Source of the DNA: Betaproteobacteria bacterium
GTDB lineage: Bacteria > Pseudomonadota > Gammaproteobacteria > Burkholderiales > SG8-41
Length of the DNA: 17,069 nt
Direction of reading: 5' to 3'
Assembly (NCBI GenBank): GCA_029883965.1
Contig: JAOUIN010000023.1
Location: 1 to 17,069, forward strand
Numbering within the stretch: the first letter of the stretch is position 1; every line of letters begins with the position of its first letter. Positions 7,502 to 15,087 of the stretch are shown piece by piece. The notes under the pieces were generated by a model, which worked only from the letters and a program-made list of their open reading frames with translations, had not been told where the DNA came from and did not search any database. The translations under genes and the position numbers were made by a program.

Positions 7502-8944
7502 ATGCTGTGGCTAGCCGTCCGTCTGCCTTATCTCATGCTGGAGCAACACGCCCGCGGCGCAGTGACGGCTACGCCACTGGCTGTCGCCGAAAGCACGGCT
7601 CTTACCGCGCGATTGCTGCTGTGCAACGCGGCAGCACACGCAAGCGGGGTCCGGTCAGGCATGACAGCCGCCTCGGCGCTGACACTGTGCGCAAATCTTG
7701 GAATCGTCAATCGCAACCCCGCAGCCGAACGTCAGGCGCTCGAATGCGTGGCTGCCTGGGCCTGCCAGTTTACGGCCCAGGTCAGCATCGCCGGAGAAAC
7801 TGAATTGCTGCTGGAAACCGGCGGTTCAATGCGGTTTTTCGGCGGATTGGAAGTGCTGCATACCACCATCGAACGCGGCTTGCAGGAACTGGGATACACC
7901 GCCCGTCTTGCCTGTGCGCCCACCCCGCTGGCTGCACAATGGTTTGTACGCATGCCAACCCCGCTGCACATCCTGCGTCTGGACGAATTGCACGGCGCAC
8001 TGGAGCATGTGTCTGCATCATCGCTGCAACACCTTCCCGCAACCGCCGCACTGGAACGCTTCGGCATTCACAACATCGGCGCATGCCTGAAACTGCCGCG
8101 CGACGGACTGGCCCGTCGCCTGGGCCAGGGACTGCTGGACGAAATCGACCGCGCGCTGGGCAGGCTGCCTGATCCACGTCCGCTTTTTACCCCGCCCGTT
8201 CAATTCGACAGCACCCTGACGCTGCCGGCGCCGACCGCACAGGCTGAAGCACTGCTGTTTGCGGGCCATCGCCTTTATGCCGAACTGCGCGGCTATCTCA
8301 CCGCAACCGGCCAGGGTGCCCAGCGCCTGGAATTCACGCTTCATCATGAGCGCCGCCCGCATACACGCTTCACACTGAATCTGGTTGCAGCCAGCCGTGA
8401 TCCGGCACACCTGCTCGTGCTGCTGCGCGAACGCCTGGCCGTACTGAAGTTGCCGCAACCGGCAACTGCCATTCGCCTCGCGTGTACGCAGCAACAACCC
8501 CTGGATGCAGAAAGCCATTCATTCCTGCCCGATGCACAGGCACAAGTCGAAGCTGCAACGCGCCTGCTCGAAAAATTGCGCGCACGGCTGGGCGACACGG
8601 CCATTCACGGGCTGCGGTCGTTTGCCGACCACCGCCCCGAGCATGCATGGCGCGCCAGCCCCCCCGATGAACGTGCGGCAACAAATATGACATTTGCGCC
8701 CGGCGAACGTCCGCTGTGGCTGCTGCCACAGCCGCAAGTACTGCGCGAACATGATGCGGTGCCCCAATACGACGGGCCCTTGACGCTGCTGGGCGGTCCC
8801 GAGCGTATCGAGTCCGGCTGGTGGGATGAGCAGCCGGTGGCACGCGATTATTTTGTCGCCCGTTGTCCGCAGTACTCACTGCTGTGGATCTACCGGGAAC
8901 GCAGCGCAAACGCACGCTGGTTTCTGCAGGGCATTTTTTCCTGA
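7502..8944 (+). CDS. imuB: Catalytically inactive Y-family polymerase homologue ImuB
   Basis: Hub of the mutasome that in studied systems links ImuA and DnaE2 to the beta clamp. The protein is 480 residues with a Y-family (DinB/UmuC-like) layout. The N-terminal strand MLWLAVRLP lacks the metal-binding Asp of active polymerases. The second catalytic region, QVSIAGETELLLETGGS (93-109), lacks the usual Asp-Glu pair, so it should have no polymerase activity, as in known ImuB. The little-finger-like region and a conserved C-terminal block follow, including RPLWLLPQP (near 415), YDGPLTLLGGPERIE, and a final LWIYRERS...WFLQGIFS. I could not identify a clamp-binding motif with confidence. The start ATG at 7502 is 33 bases past imuA without a clear ribosome binding site; dnaE2 begins 15 bases after the stop. 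Confidence 0.93.
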   Translation: MLWLAVRLPYLMLEQHARGAVTATPLAVAESTALTARLLLCNAAAHASGVRSGMTAASALTLCANLGIVNRNPAAERQALECVAAWACQFTAQVSIAGETELLLETGGSMRFFGGLEVLHTTIERGLQELGYTARLACAPTPLAAQWFVRMPTPLHILRLDELHGALEHVSASSLQHLPATAALERFGIHNIGACLKLPRDGLARRLGQGLLDEIDRALGRLPDPRPLFTPPVQFDSTLTLPAPTAQAEALLFAGHRLYAELRGYLTATGQGAQRLEFTLHHERRPHTRFTLNLVAASRDPAHLLVLLRERLAVLKLPQPATAIRLACTQQQPLDAESHSFLPDAQAQVEAATRLLEKLRARLGDTAIHGLRSFADHRPEHAWRASPPDERAATNMTFAPGERPLWLLPQPQVLREHDAVPQYDGPLTLLGGPERIESGWWDEQPVARDYFVARCPQYSLLWIYRERSANARWFLQGIFS

Positions 8945-8959
8945 AACCGGCGCAGGGCC

Positions 8960-11900
8960 ATGGAACTTCCCGGTTACGCCGAATTGCATTGCCTGTCGAA
9001 TTTCACTTTTCTTCGCGGCGCCTCACACCCTGAAGAACTGGTACGGCGTGCCAGCGAACTGGGTTACGGCGCGCTGGCCATTACCGACGAATGTTCCATG
9101 GCCGGCATCGTGCGTGCCCATGTCGCCGCGAAAGCCTGCGGACTCAAGCTGATTGCCGGTACGGAAATGCTGTTCGACGAGCGCTTGAAACTGGTCCTGC
9201 TTGCCACCAATCGCGAAAGTTACGGCCAAATCTCGATGCTGATCAGCCGGGCGCGCCGGCGTTCCGGCAAAGGCTCATATCAATTGAATCGAGATGATCT
9301 CTCTTACAATCTTGACCACTGCCTGGCACTGCTGCTGCCCGGCGATCCCGCGGATGCAGACACTGCACGCTTCGTCGCGCAGCGCTTCGTTAACCGTGCG
9401 TGGATTGCCGTCGAACTGCTGCACGGCACACATGATCGCGCGCGGTTGCAGGCACTGCAGACCCTGGGCCGGGAATGCAGCCTGCCGCTGATGGCGGCCG
9501 GTGACGTACACATGCACTTACGTTCACGCAAGGCGCTGCAGGACACCCTTGCGGCAATACGCCTGCGCACACCGTTACACGCAGCCGGAATCGCGCTGCA
9601 CGCCAACGCCGAGCGGCACTTGCGTTCACGCCTGCGGCTGACGCAGATTTATCCGGCAGCACTTCTGGCCGAAACCCTGCGCATAGCGGAGCGCTGTGAT
9701 TTTTCACTCGACAGCCTGCGTTACGAGTTTCCCGCCGAACTGGTGCCCGCGGGAGAAACACCGGGCAACTACCTGCGGCGGTTGAGCATCGCAGGATTGC
9801 AACGACGCTACCCCGAAGGCGCGGCAGCGGCAGTTCGTCTTCAGGTTGAACGCGAGCTCGCGCTGATCGCAGAGCTCGGTTATGAGCATTTTTTCCTGAC
9901 GGTACAGGACATCGTCGCTTATGCCCGCGCCAACGGCATCCTGTGCCAGGGACGAGGCTCGGCGGCCAATTCGGCGGTGTGTTATTGCCTCGGCATCACC
10001 GAGGTCGATCCGGCACGCATGAACCTGCTGTTTGAACGTTTCATTTCCCGTGAACGCGATGAACCGCCAGACATCGACGTCGATTTCGAACACCAGCGGC
10101 GCGAGGAAGTCATCCAGTACATTTACCGCAGATACGGCCGCGGGCGTGCCGCTCTGGCTGCCGCCGTCATCACCTATCGCCCGCGCAGCGCCCTGCGCGA
10201 CATCGGCAAGGCGCTGGGCCTGGAGTCCTCCATCATCGAGCGGCTGACACGTTCGATGATGTGGTGGGATGGCCACCGTGCCATACCTGAACGCCTGCGC
10301 GAAACCGGCATCGACCCCGACAGTCCGGCGATGCAGCGACTGATCCGGCTGACCGCGGAAATCATCGGCTTTCCACGTCATCTGTCACAGCATGTCGGCG
10401 GTTTCGTCATTGCCGGCGGGCCGCTGGAGCGGCTGGTACCCGTGGAAAACGCTGCGATGCCCGAGCGGACGATCATCCAGTGGGACAAGGACGACCTGGA
10501 GGCGCTGGGACTGCTCAAAGTCGATGTGCTGGCGCTGGGCATGCTCTCCGCCATCCGCCGCACGCTTGAATTCATCCATGACATGCGCGGCACCGCACTC
10601 ACGATGCAGGACATTCTCGACCGTGGCGATGACCAGGCTGTATATGCCATGATCCAGCGCGCCGATACGACAGGCGTATTCCAGATTGAATCACGTGCGC
10701 AGATGTCGATGCTGCCGCGGCTGAAGCCCGCCGGCTTTTACGATCTGGTCATCGAGGTCGCGATTGTGCGTCCCGGCCCGATCCAGGGCGGCATGGTGCA
10801 TCCCTACCTGCGTCGCCGCAACGGCCTCGAGCTGGTCAACTATCCGTCAGAAGCGGTACGGCATGTGCTGGAACGCACCCTGGGCGTGCCGATATTCCAG
10901 GAGCAGGTCATGCAGCTCGCAGTCGTCGCCGCCGGTTTTACGCCCGGTGAAGCGGATCAACTGCGCCGGTCCATGGCCGCGTGGAAGCGCAAGGGCGGAC
11001 TGGAACATTTTCAGCCGCGCCTGATTGCCGGAATGTTGAAACGCGGCTACAGCCGGCAGTTCGCCGAGCAGATCTATCAGCAGATCTGCGGTTTCGGGGA
11101 ATATGGTTTCCCGGAGTCGCATTCGGCCAGCTTCGCATTGCTCGCCTACGTTTCCGCCTGGCTCAAACACCACGAGCCGGCAGCTTTTCTCGCCGGCATG
11201 CTGAATGCGCAACCACTGGGTTTTTACACCGCCTCACAACTGGTACAGGATGCGCGCCGCCACGGCGTCGAGGTGCGCCCTGTCGATGTGAATCACAGTG
11301 CCCTGCCCTGCACGCTGGAGCCCGGCACCGATCAGCCGGCAGTGCGGCTGGGCCTGTCGATGATCAAAGGACTTCACGAACAGGCAGCCGTGCGCATTGT
11401 CGCCGCACGCCAGGCCCTGCCATTCACGGACACCACCGATCTCGCCCGTCGGGCGCAACTGGACCCATCCGAATTGCGCCGGCTGGCGGATGCCGGCGCC
11501 TTGGCGTCACTCGCAGGGCATCGCAGACAGGCCCATTGGGAAGCCGCCGGCATATCGCCCGAAACCGGACTGAACATGCCGGTTATCGAGGTTCATCAAC
11601 CGGCGTTGCCGCCGCCCTCTGAAGGCCTGGATATCGTCTGCGATTACGCCAGCCTGGGATTGACGCTGGGCCGCCATCCGCTGTCACTGCTGCGACAGCG
11701 TTTGCAGCGCCTGCGTCTGGTGACTGCCGCCGACCTGTGTACTCTCGCAGATGGCAGTGCTGCCCGCACGGCAGGCATCGTCACCTGCCGCCAGCGGCCG
11801 GGCACGGCCGGCGGCGTGATGTTCGTCACCCTCGAAGACGAAACAGGCTGCATCAATGTCGTGGTCTGGCGGCAACTGATCGAGCGGCAACGCCGGGAAC

Positions 11901-12037
11901 TGTTGCAGGCCAGCCTGCTGGGCGTCGAAGGCATGGTGCAGAAGGAAGGCGCAGTCGTGCATCTGGTTGCACATCGCCTGACGGACCACAGCGCCCTGCT
12001 GGGCCGGCTGGCCACGACATCGCGGAACTTCCACTGA
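8960..12037 (+). CDS. dnaE2: Error-prone DNA polymerase DnaE2 (ImuC), alpha-subunit homologue
   Basis: C-family polymerase that performs damage-induced mutagenic translesion synthesis with ImuA and ImuB. The protein is 1025 residues, shorter than DnaE1 (about 1160), as expected because the tau-binding C-terminal end is missing. In order: a PHP domain (1 to about 220, opening GYAELHCLSNFTFLRG), then palm and thumb with QGRGSAANSAVCYCLGIT (330-347), and catalytic aspartates in PPDIDVDF (Asp371 and Asp373) and LKVDVLALGM (Asp522). A helix-hairpin-helix region and an OB-fold near 930-1000 follow. The C-terminal SRNFH resembles the SRDFH end common in DnaE2. All three polymerase carboxylates are present, so it should be active. 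AGGG just before the ATG is a closely spaced ribosome binding site. It is the last gene of the cassette; its stop lies in a stem-loop facing trpS. Confidence 0.96.
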   Translation: MELPGYAELHCLSNFTFLRGASHPEELVRRASELGYGALAITDECSMAGIVRAHVAAKACGLKLIAGTEMLFDERLKLVLLATNRESYGQISMLISRARRRSGKGSYQLNRDDLSYNLDHCLALLLPGDPADADTARFVAQRFVNRAWIAVELLHGTHDRARLQALQTLGRECSLPLMAAGDVHMHLRSRKALQDTLAAIRLRTPLHAAGIALHANAERHLRSRLRLTQIYPAALLAETLRIAERCDFSLDSLRYEFPAELVPAGETPGNYLRRLSIAGLQRRYPEGAAAAVRLQVERELALIAELGYEHFFLTVQDIVAYARANGILCQGRGSAANSAVCYCLGITEVDPARMNLLFERFISRERDEPPDIDVDFEHQRREEVIQYIYRRYGRGRAALAAAVITYRPRSALRDIGKALGLESSIIERLTRSMMWWDGHRAIPERLRETGIDPDSPAMQRLIRLTAEIIGFPRHLSQHVGGFVIAGGPLERLVPVENAAMPERTIIQWDKDDLEALGLLKVDVLALGMLSAIRRTLEFIHDMRGTALTMQDILDRGDDQAVYAMIQRADTTGVFQIESRAQMSMLPRLKPAGFYDLVIEVAIVRPGPIQGGMVHPYLRRRNGLELVNYPSEAVRHVLERTLGVPIFQEQVMQLAVVAAGFTPGEADQLRRSMAAWKRKGGLEHFQPRLIAGMLKRGYSRQFAEQIYQQICGFGEYGFPESHSASFALLAYVSAWLKHHEPAAFLAGMLNAQPLGFYTASQLVQDARRHGVEVRPVDVNHSALPCTLEPGTDQPAVRLGLSMIKGLHEQAAVRIVAARQALPFTDTTDLARRAQLDPSELRRLADAGALASLAGHRRQAHWEAAGISPETGLNMPVIEVHQPALPPPSEGLDIVCDYASLGLTLGRHPLSLLRQRLQRLRLVTAADLCTLADGSAARTAGIVTCRQRPGTAGGVMFVTLEDETGCINVVVWRQLIERQRRELLQASLLGVEGMVQKEGAVVHLVAHRLTDHSALLGRLATTSRNFH

Positions 12038-12055
12038 CCGGACGAACCCGGTCAG
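12034..12055. terminator. Stem-loop between convergent dnaE2 and trpS
   Basis: A perfect 8-bp inverted repeat CTGACCGG/CCGGTCAG (12034-12041 and 12048-12055, loop ACGAAC) spans the dnaE2 stop codon in the 27-base gap before the trpS stop. It can form in transcripts of both strands. No T-tract follows on either strand, so termination would be weak or need a factor. A bidirectional barrier or an mRNA 3'-end stabiliser is the likeliest role. Confidence 0.55.
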
Positions 12056-12064
12056 CCTCTCGCA

Positions 12065-13267
12065 TCAGGAATAATCAAGCCCCATGGCTTCACGCACGTC
12101 GCGCAGCGTCTCCTGTGCCAGCTTGCGCGCTTTCTCACAACCGTCGGCGATGATGTTGCGCACCAGCGTCGGATCGTCCAGATAACGTTCTGCACGTTCA
12201 CGCATCGGCTTTTGCTCTGCAACGATCGCGTCGATAACCGGCTGCTTGCATTCCAGGCAGCCAATCCCCGCGCTGCGGCAGCCCTGCTGCACCCATTCTT
12301 TTTTGGCGTCATCCGAATAAACCAGATGCAATTGCCATACCGGGCATTTCCCCGGATCACCCGGATCCGTGCGTTTGATGCGCGCCGGATCGGTGGGCAT
12401 GGTCTTCACTTTCTTGGCCACGCTATCCGGACTCTCACGCAGGGAAATCGTGTTGTTGTAAGACTTCGACATTTTCTGCCCGTCCAGACCGGGCATCTTG
12501 GCGGATTCCGTCAACAACGCTCTGGGTTCGCTCAGGATGACCTTGCCGCCGCCCTCGATATAACCAAACAGACGCTCGCGGTCGCCCAGCGGCAGGTTCT
12601 GTGTTTCTTCCAGCAGCGCGCGGGCAGCAGCCAGCGCTTCGGTGACGCCCTGCTCCAGGTATTCGGTGCGCAGCTTGCGATACAGCTTGCCGCGACGCGC
12701 GCCCAGCTTTTTGATGGCCGCTTCCGCCTTGGCTTCAAATCCCTGTTCACGCCCGAAGACATGGTTGAAACGCCGTGCGATTTCACGCGTAATCTCGACA
12801 TGGGGCACCTGATCTTCACCGACCGGCACCAGATTAGCGCGATAAATCAGGATATCGGCGCTCTGCAGCAGGGGATAACCAAGAAATCCATAGGTCGCCA
12901 GATCCTTCTCTGCCAGTTTTTCCTGCTGGTCCTTGTAGGTCGGAACGCGCTCCAGCCACGACAACGGCGTAATCATGGACAACAACAGATGCAGTTCCGC
13001 ATGTTCCGGCACCTTGGACTGGATGAACAGCACCGCCTGTGCCGGATCGACCCCGGCAGCCAGCCAGTCCACCACCATGTCCCAGGCGTGATCCTCAATG
13101 GTCGCGGGATTGTCGTAATGCGTGGTCAGTGCGTGCCAGTCGGCAACGAAGAACAGACACTGGTGCTCATGCTGCAGCTTGATCCAGTTTTTGAGCACAC
13201 CGTGATAGTGGCCGAAGTGCAACGCACCCGTGGGGCGCATGCCGGATAAAACGCGGTTTTCAAACAT
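12065..13267 (-). CDS. trpS: Tryptophan--tRNA ligase
   Basis: Class I aminoacyl-tRNA synthetase that charges tRNA-Trp. The protein is 400 residues, the long form with an insertion of about 60-70 residues (roughly 175-245) compared with the 334-residue E. coli enzyme; betaproteobacterial TrpS has this form. The HIGH-type signature is in PTGALHFGHYHG (12-23) and the KMSKS loop is at 265-269 (GQKMSKSYNN). Four cysteines (308, 330, 337 and 340, with the last two in GCLECK) could bind a metal. The C-terminal end VREAMGLDYS is typical. The start ATG has no Shine-Dalgarno sequence; the leader just before it reads CTCCTTCCC. The gene lies downstream of rnm-yciO, a neighbourhood common in betaproteobacteria. 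Confidence 0.97.
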   Translation of the reverse strand: MFENRVLSGMRPTGALHFGHYHGVLKNWIKLQHEHQCLFFVADWHALTTHYDNPATIEDHAWDMVVDWLAAGVDPAQAVLFIQSKVPEHAELHLLLSMITPLSWLERVPTYKDQQEKLAEKDLATYGFLGYPLLQSADILIYRANLVPVGEDQVPHVEITREIARRFNHVFGREQGFEAKAEAAIKKLGARRGKLYRKLRTEYLEQGVTEALAAARALLEETQNLPLGDRERLFGYIEGGGKVILSEPRALLTESAKMPGLDGQKMSKSYNNTISLRESPDSVAKKVKTMPTDPARIKRTDPGDPGKCPVWQLHLVYSDDAKKEWVQQGCRSAGIGCLECKQPVIDAIVAEQKPMRERAERYLDDPTLVRNIIADGCEKARKLAQETLRDVREAMGLDYS

Positions 13268-13342
13268 GGGAAGGAGTATCCGGAAGTCAGGGAATGATGA
13301 TCAGGCCGATGCGCACCGGCAACCGGATGCGCGCGGATTCCA

Positions 13343-13352
13343 GCTGATCAGC
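13343..13352. promoter_or_regulatory. Palindrome GCTGATCAGC upstream of trpS
   Basis: A perfect 10-bp palindrome with partly symmetric flanks (CCA on one side, CGG on the other), about 75 bases before the trpS start and next to AT-rich copy B. It could be an operator or a small hairpin in the trpS leader. A 10-bp palindrome can also occur by chance, so confidence is low. Confidence 0.3.
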
Positions 13353-13358
13353 CGGCGA

Positions 13359-13395
13359 TAAAATATCAATAAAAACAATTATTTAGTTTCATTAT
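13359..13395. repeat. AT-rich intergenic repeat, copy B, with a near-IHF core
   Basis: Second copy of the AT-rich element, about 92 bases upstream of the trpS start. It shares AAATATCAATAAAA with copy C. Twelve bases after the start of that box (13361) comes AAACAATTATTTA (13373-13385), one mismatch (T to A) from the IHF consensus WATCARNNNNTTR. The rest of the 13268-13488 gap holds a few short GC-rich inverted repeats and no gene that I can see. Confidence 0.5.
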
Positions 13396-13488
13396 CCGGG
13401 CGGTCTGGCATGCCCCGGTCCGGCTGATTTTAGCGCATCGCCGCGGTTACGTCGCCGTTGGCCGTATCGGCACAGGCATTCGCGGTCG

Positions 13489-14112
13489 TCAAAGACCCAG
13501 CGGCGCCAGACTACCTTTGCCCTCACGCGTGACCACGGGAGCCGATCCCGTCAGGTCCACCACCGTCGTCGGCTCCACCCCGCAGGAACCCCCATCGAGC
13601 ACCAAGTCCACCTGGTGCTCCAGCCGCTCGCGGATTTCGCCGGCATCGGTATGCGCCATCTCGTCGCCGGGCAGCAGCAGCGTTGACGACAGCAAGGGTT
13701 CATCAAGCTCTTTCAACAATGCATGCACAACCGGGTGATCGGGAATCCGCAGACCGATGGTTTTCCGCTTCGGGTGCTGCAGGCGTTTGGGCAGTTCACG
13801 CGTCGCTTCAAGGATGAAAACGTAGCTGCCGGGCGTCATCGCTTTCAGCAAACGGAACTGCTGATTGTCCACACGTGCATAGGTCCCCAGTTCCGACAGA
13901 TCGCGGCATACCAGGGCAAAGTGATGACGTGCGTCTATGCCTCGAATGACGCGAATGCGTTCCATCGCCGCCTTGTCGCCGATGTGGCAGCCCAGCGCGT
14001 AACAGGAATCCGTCGGATAAACGACGATGCCACCGGCGCGGATGATTTCCACGGCGCGTTTGATCAGCCGTGGCTGCGGATTCTGCGGGTGTATTGAAAA
14101 ATACTGAGACAA
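13489..14112 (-). CDS. yciO: YciO/Sua5/YrdC-family L-threonylcarbamoyladenylate synthase-like protein
   Basis: Member of the YciO branch of the Sua5/TsaC fold, which in TsaC makes the threonylcarbamoyl-AMP used for the t6A modification of tRNA. The cellular role of YciO itself is less certain. The protein is 207 residues, as in E. coli YciO (206), and matches it closely from the MSQYF start. Motifs: YPTDSCYALGC (32-42), TPGSYVFIL (93-101), KRKTIGLR (115-122), SSTLLLPG (142-149) and a closing VVTREGKG. The start is TTG at 14110-14112, supported by alignment to the E. coli N-terminus and a modest GGAA upstream. It lies 36 bases after rnm on the same strand, the same pair as in E. coli, so the two are probably co-transcribed. 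Confidence 0.93.
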   Translation of the reverse strand: MSQYFSIHPQNPQPRLIKRAVEIIRAGGIVVYPTDSCYALGCHIGDKAAMERIRVIRGIDARHHFALVCRDLSELGTYARVDNQQFRLLKAMTPGSYVFILEATRELPKRLQHPKRKTIGLRIPDHPVVHALLKELDEPLLSSTLLLPGDEMAHTDAGEIRERLEHQVDLVLDGGSCGVEPTTVVDLTGSAPVVTREGKGSLAPLGL

Positions 14113-14148
14113 GTCGTATTCCGTTCAGCGGGCAGCACTTCGACCCGC

Positions 14149-14976
14149 TCAGAAATCAGTCCATACCGGGTCGCAACCTGCGGGCAGCACCGGCACATTG
14201 CCCAGATCGCGATAACCTTCTCCGGGACCGTGAAAATCCGAGCCTGCCGATGCGCGCAGCCCGAATCGCCGCGCATATCGCGCCCAGGTCACAAATTCGT
14301 CCGGCGCATGCGCCCCGGTAACCACCTCTATTGCGGCCCCGCCCAGTTCGACGAATTCACTCAGCAACCGTTCGCATTGCTGCTGATTCAACGGATAGCG
14401 GCCAGGGTGCGCGATGACGGCGACACCACCACTGCCGTTGATCCAGTTCACGGCATCAGGCAACGTAGCCCACTGGTGCGAGACATATCCCGGTTTGCCC
14501 GGCGTGAGGAAATTGCGGAACACGGCGTTGGTGTCCCGGGCATGTCCGGCCTCGACCAGATAGCGTGCGAAATGCGCGCGGCTGACCAGTTCCGGATTGC
14601 GTGCATGGCGTCGCGCGCCTTCAAGACTGCCGGAAATGCCGGCTGCTTCCAGACTGTCCGCGATACGTCGTGCCCGCTGCGCCCGTCCCTTGCGGATATC
14701 GGCGAGGCCCGCGACCAGCGGTGCGTGTCCGGCGTCGATGCGCAGACCGACGATATGCAGTGTGGTGTCTTCCCAGAGCACCGAAACTTCGACGCCGTCG
14801 ATGAGTTGCAGGCCCCAGCGCGCGGCCGTGTCGCGCGCCGCAGCCAGTCCGGCGAGCTCATCATGATCGGTAAGGGCCAGCATATCCACGCCGCGCTGAA
14901 CGGCGCGTTCGACCAGATCCGCCGGACTGAGTAATCCGTCGGAGCAGGTAGAGTGACTATGCAGATCAACCAGCAT
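14149..14976 (-). CDS. rnm: PHP-domain 5'-3' exoribonuclease RNase AM (YciV/TrpH family)
   Basis: PHP metallohydrolase; the E. coli homologue (YciV, formerly TrpH, RNase AM) trims RNA 5' ends, including rRNA. The protein is 275 residues from the ATG, against 293 in E. coli. Metal-ligand motifs are all present: DLHSHS at the N-terminus, LTDHDE near 36-41, GVEVS near 62-66, LHIVG near 74-78, HPGR near 190-193, and SDFH near 246-249. An in-frame TTG just before the ATG (14977-14979) is an alternative start. A stop codon lies a few codons further up, so the N-terminus cannot be much longer. There is no Shine-Dalgarno sequence; AT-rich copy C abuts the start codon. It is followed by yciO, as in E. 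coli. Confidence 0.92.
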   Translation of the reverse strand: MLVDLHSHSTCSDGLLSPADLVERAVQRGVDMLALTDHDELAGLAAARDTAARWGLQLIDGVEVSVLWEDTTLHIVGLRIDAGHAPLVAGLADIRKGRAQRARRIADSLEAAGISGSLEGARRHARNPELVSRAHFARYLVEAGHARDTNAVFRNFLTPGKPGYVSHQWATLPDAVNWINGSGGVAVIAHPGRYPLNQQQCERLLSEFVELGGAAIEVVTGAHAPDEFVTWARYARRFGLRASAGSDFHGPGEGYRDLGNVPVLPAGCDPVWTDF

Positions 14977-14979
14977 CAA

Positions 14980-15012
14980 TAAATATCAATAAAATCAAAT
15001 AATTATTTCAAT
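14980..15012. repeat. AT-rich intergenic repeat, copy C, with an IHF-consensus core
   Basis: Third copy of the element. TAAATATCAA (14980-14989) is followed, 12 bases after 14981, by AATCAAATAATTA (14993-15005), a full match to the IHF consensus WATCARNNNNTTR. The same region holds short direct repeats of ATCAATAAA and the palindrome AAATAATTATTT (14997-15008). It occupies the whole predicted 5' leader of rnm and also lies about 75 bases upstream of the divergent DUF1223 gene. Confidence 0.6.
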
Positions 15013-15021
15013 CGCGCCGGC

Positions 15022-15027
15022 ATCATA
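15022..15027 (-). promoter_or_regulatory. Possible -10 box of rnm
   Basis: TATGAT on the minus strand (five of six consensus bases) is preceded by TTTTTGT, the same context as the rimP -10 box. The start site would be near 15015 and the leader about 40 bases, nearly all AT-rich copy C. No good -35 is visible, so the call is tentative. Confidence 0.4.
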
Positions 15028-15087
15028 ACAAAAAGCGGCCGGTCTTCAGAAGATGTAAGCGATACCTTCCCGCAGCGACTACTCAGT

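Noticed and set aside
9704..10381. 225-codon open frame on the minus strand opposite dnaE2
   Set aside because: Antisense to the conserved palm region of dnaE2; no motif, no ribosome binding site, no promoter.
10981..11622. 213-codon open frame on the plus strand in another frame of dnaE2
   Set aside because: Overlaps intact dnaE2 coding sequence; low-complexity Arg/Ala-rich translation typical of a GC-rich shadow frame.
13268..13277. GGGAAGGAGT as a ribosome binding site
   Set aside because: It lies on the plus strand, where no gene follows; on the trpS strand the same bases read CTCCTTCCC.
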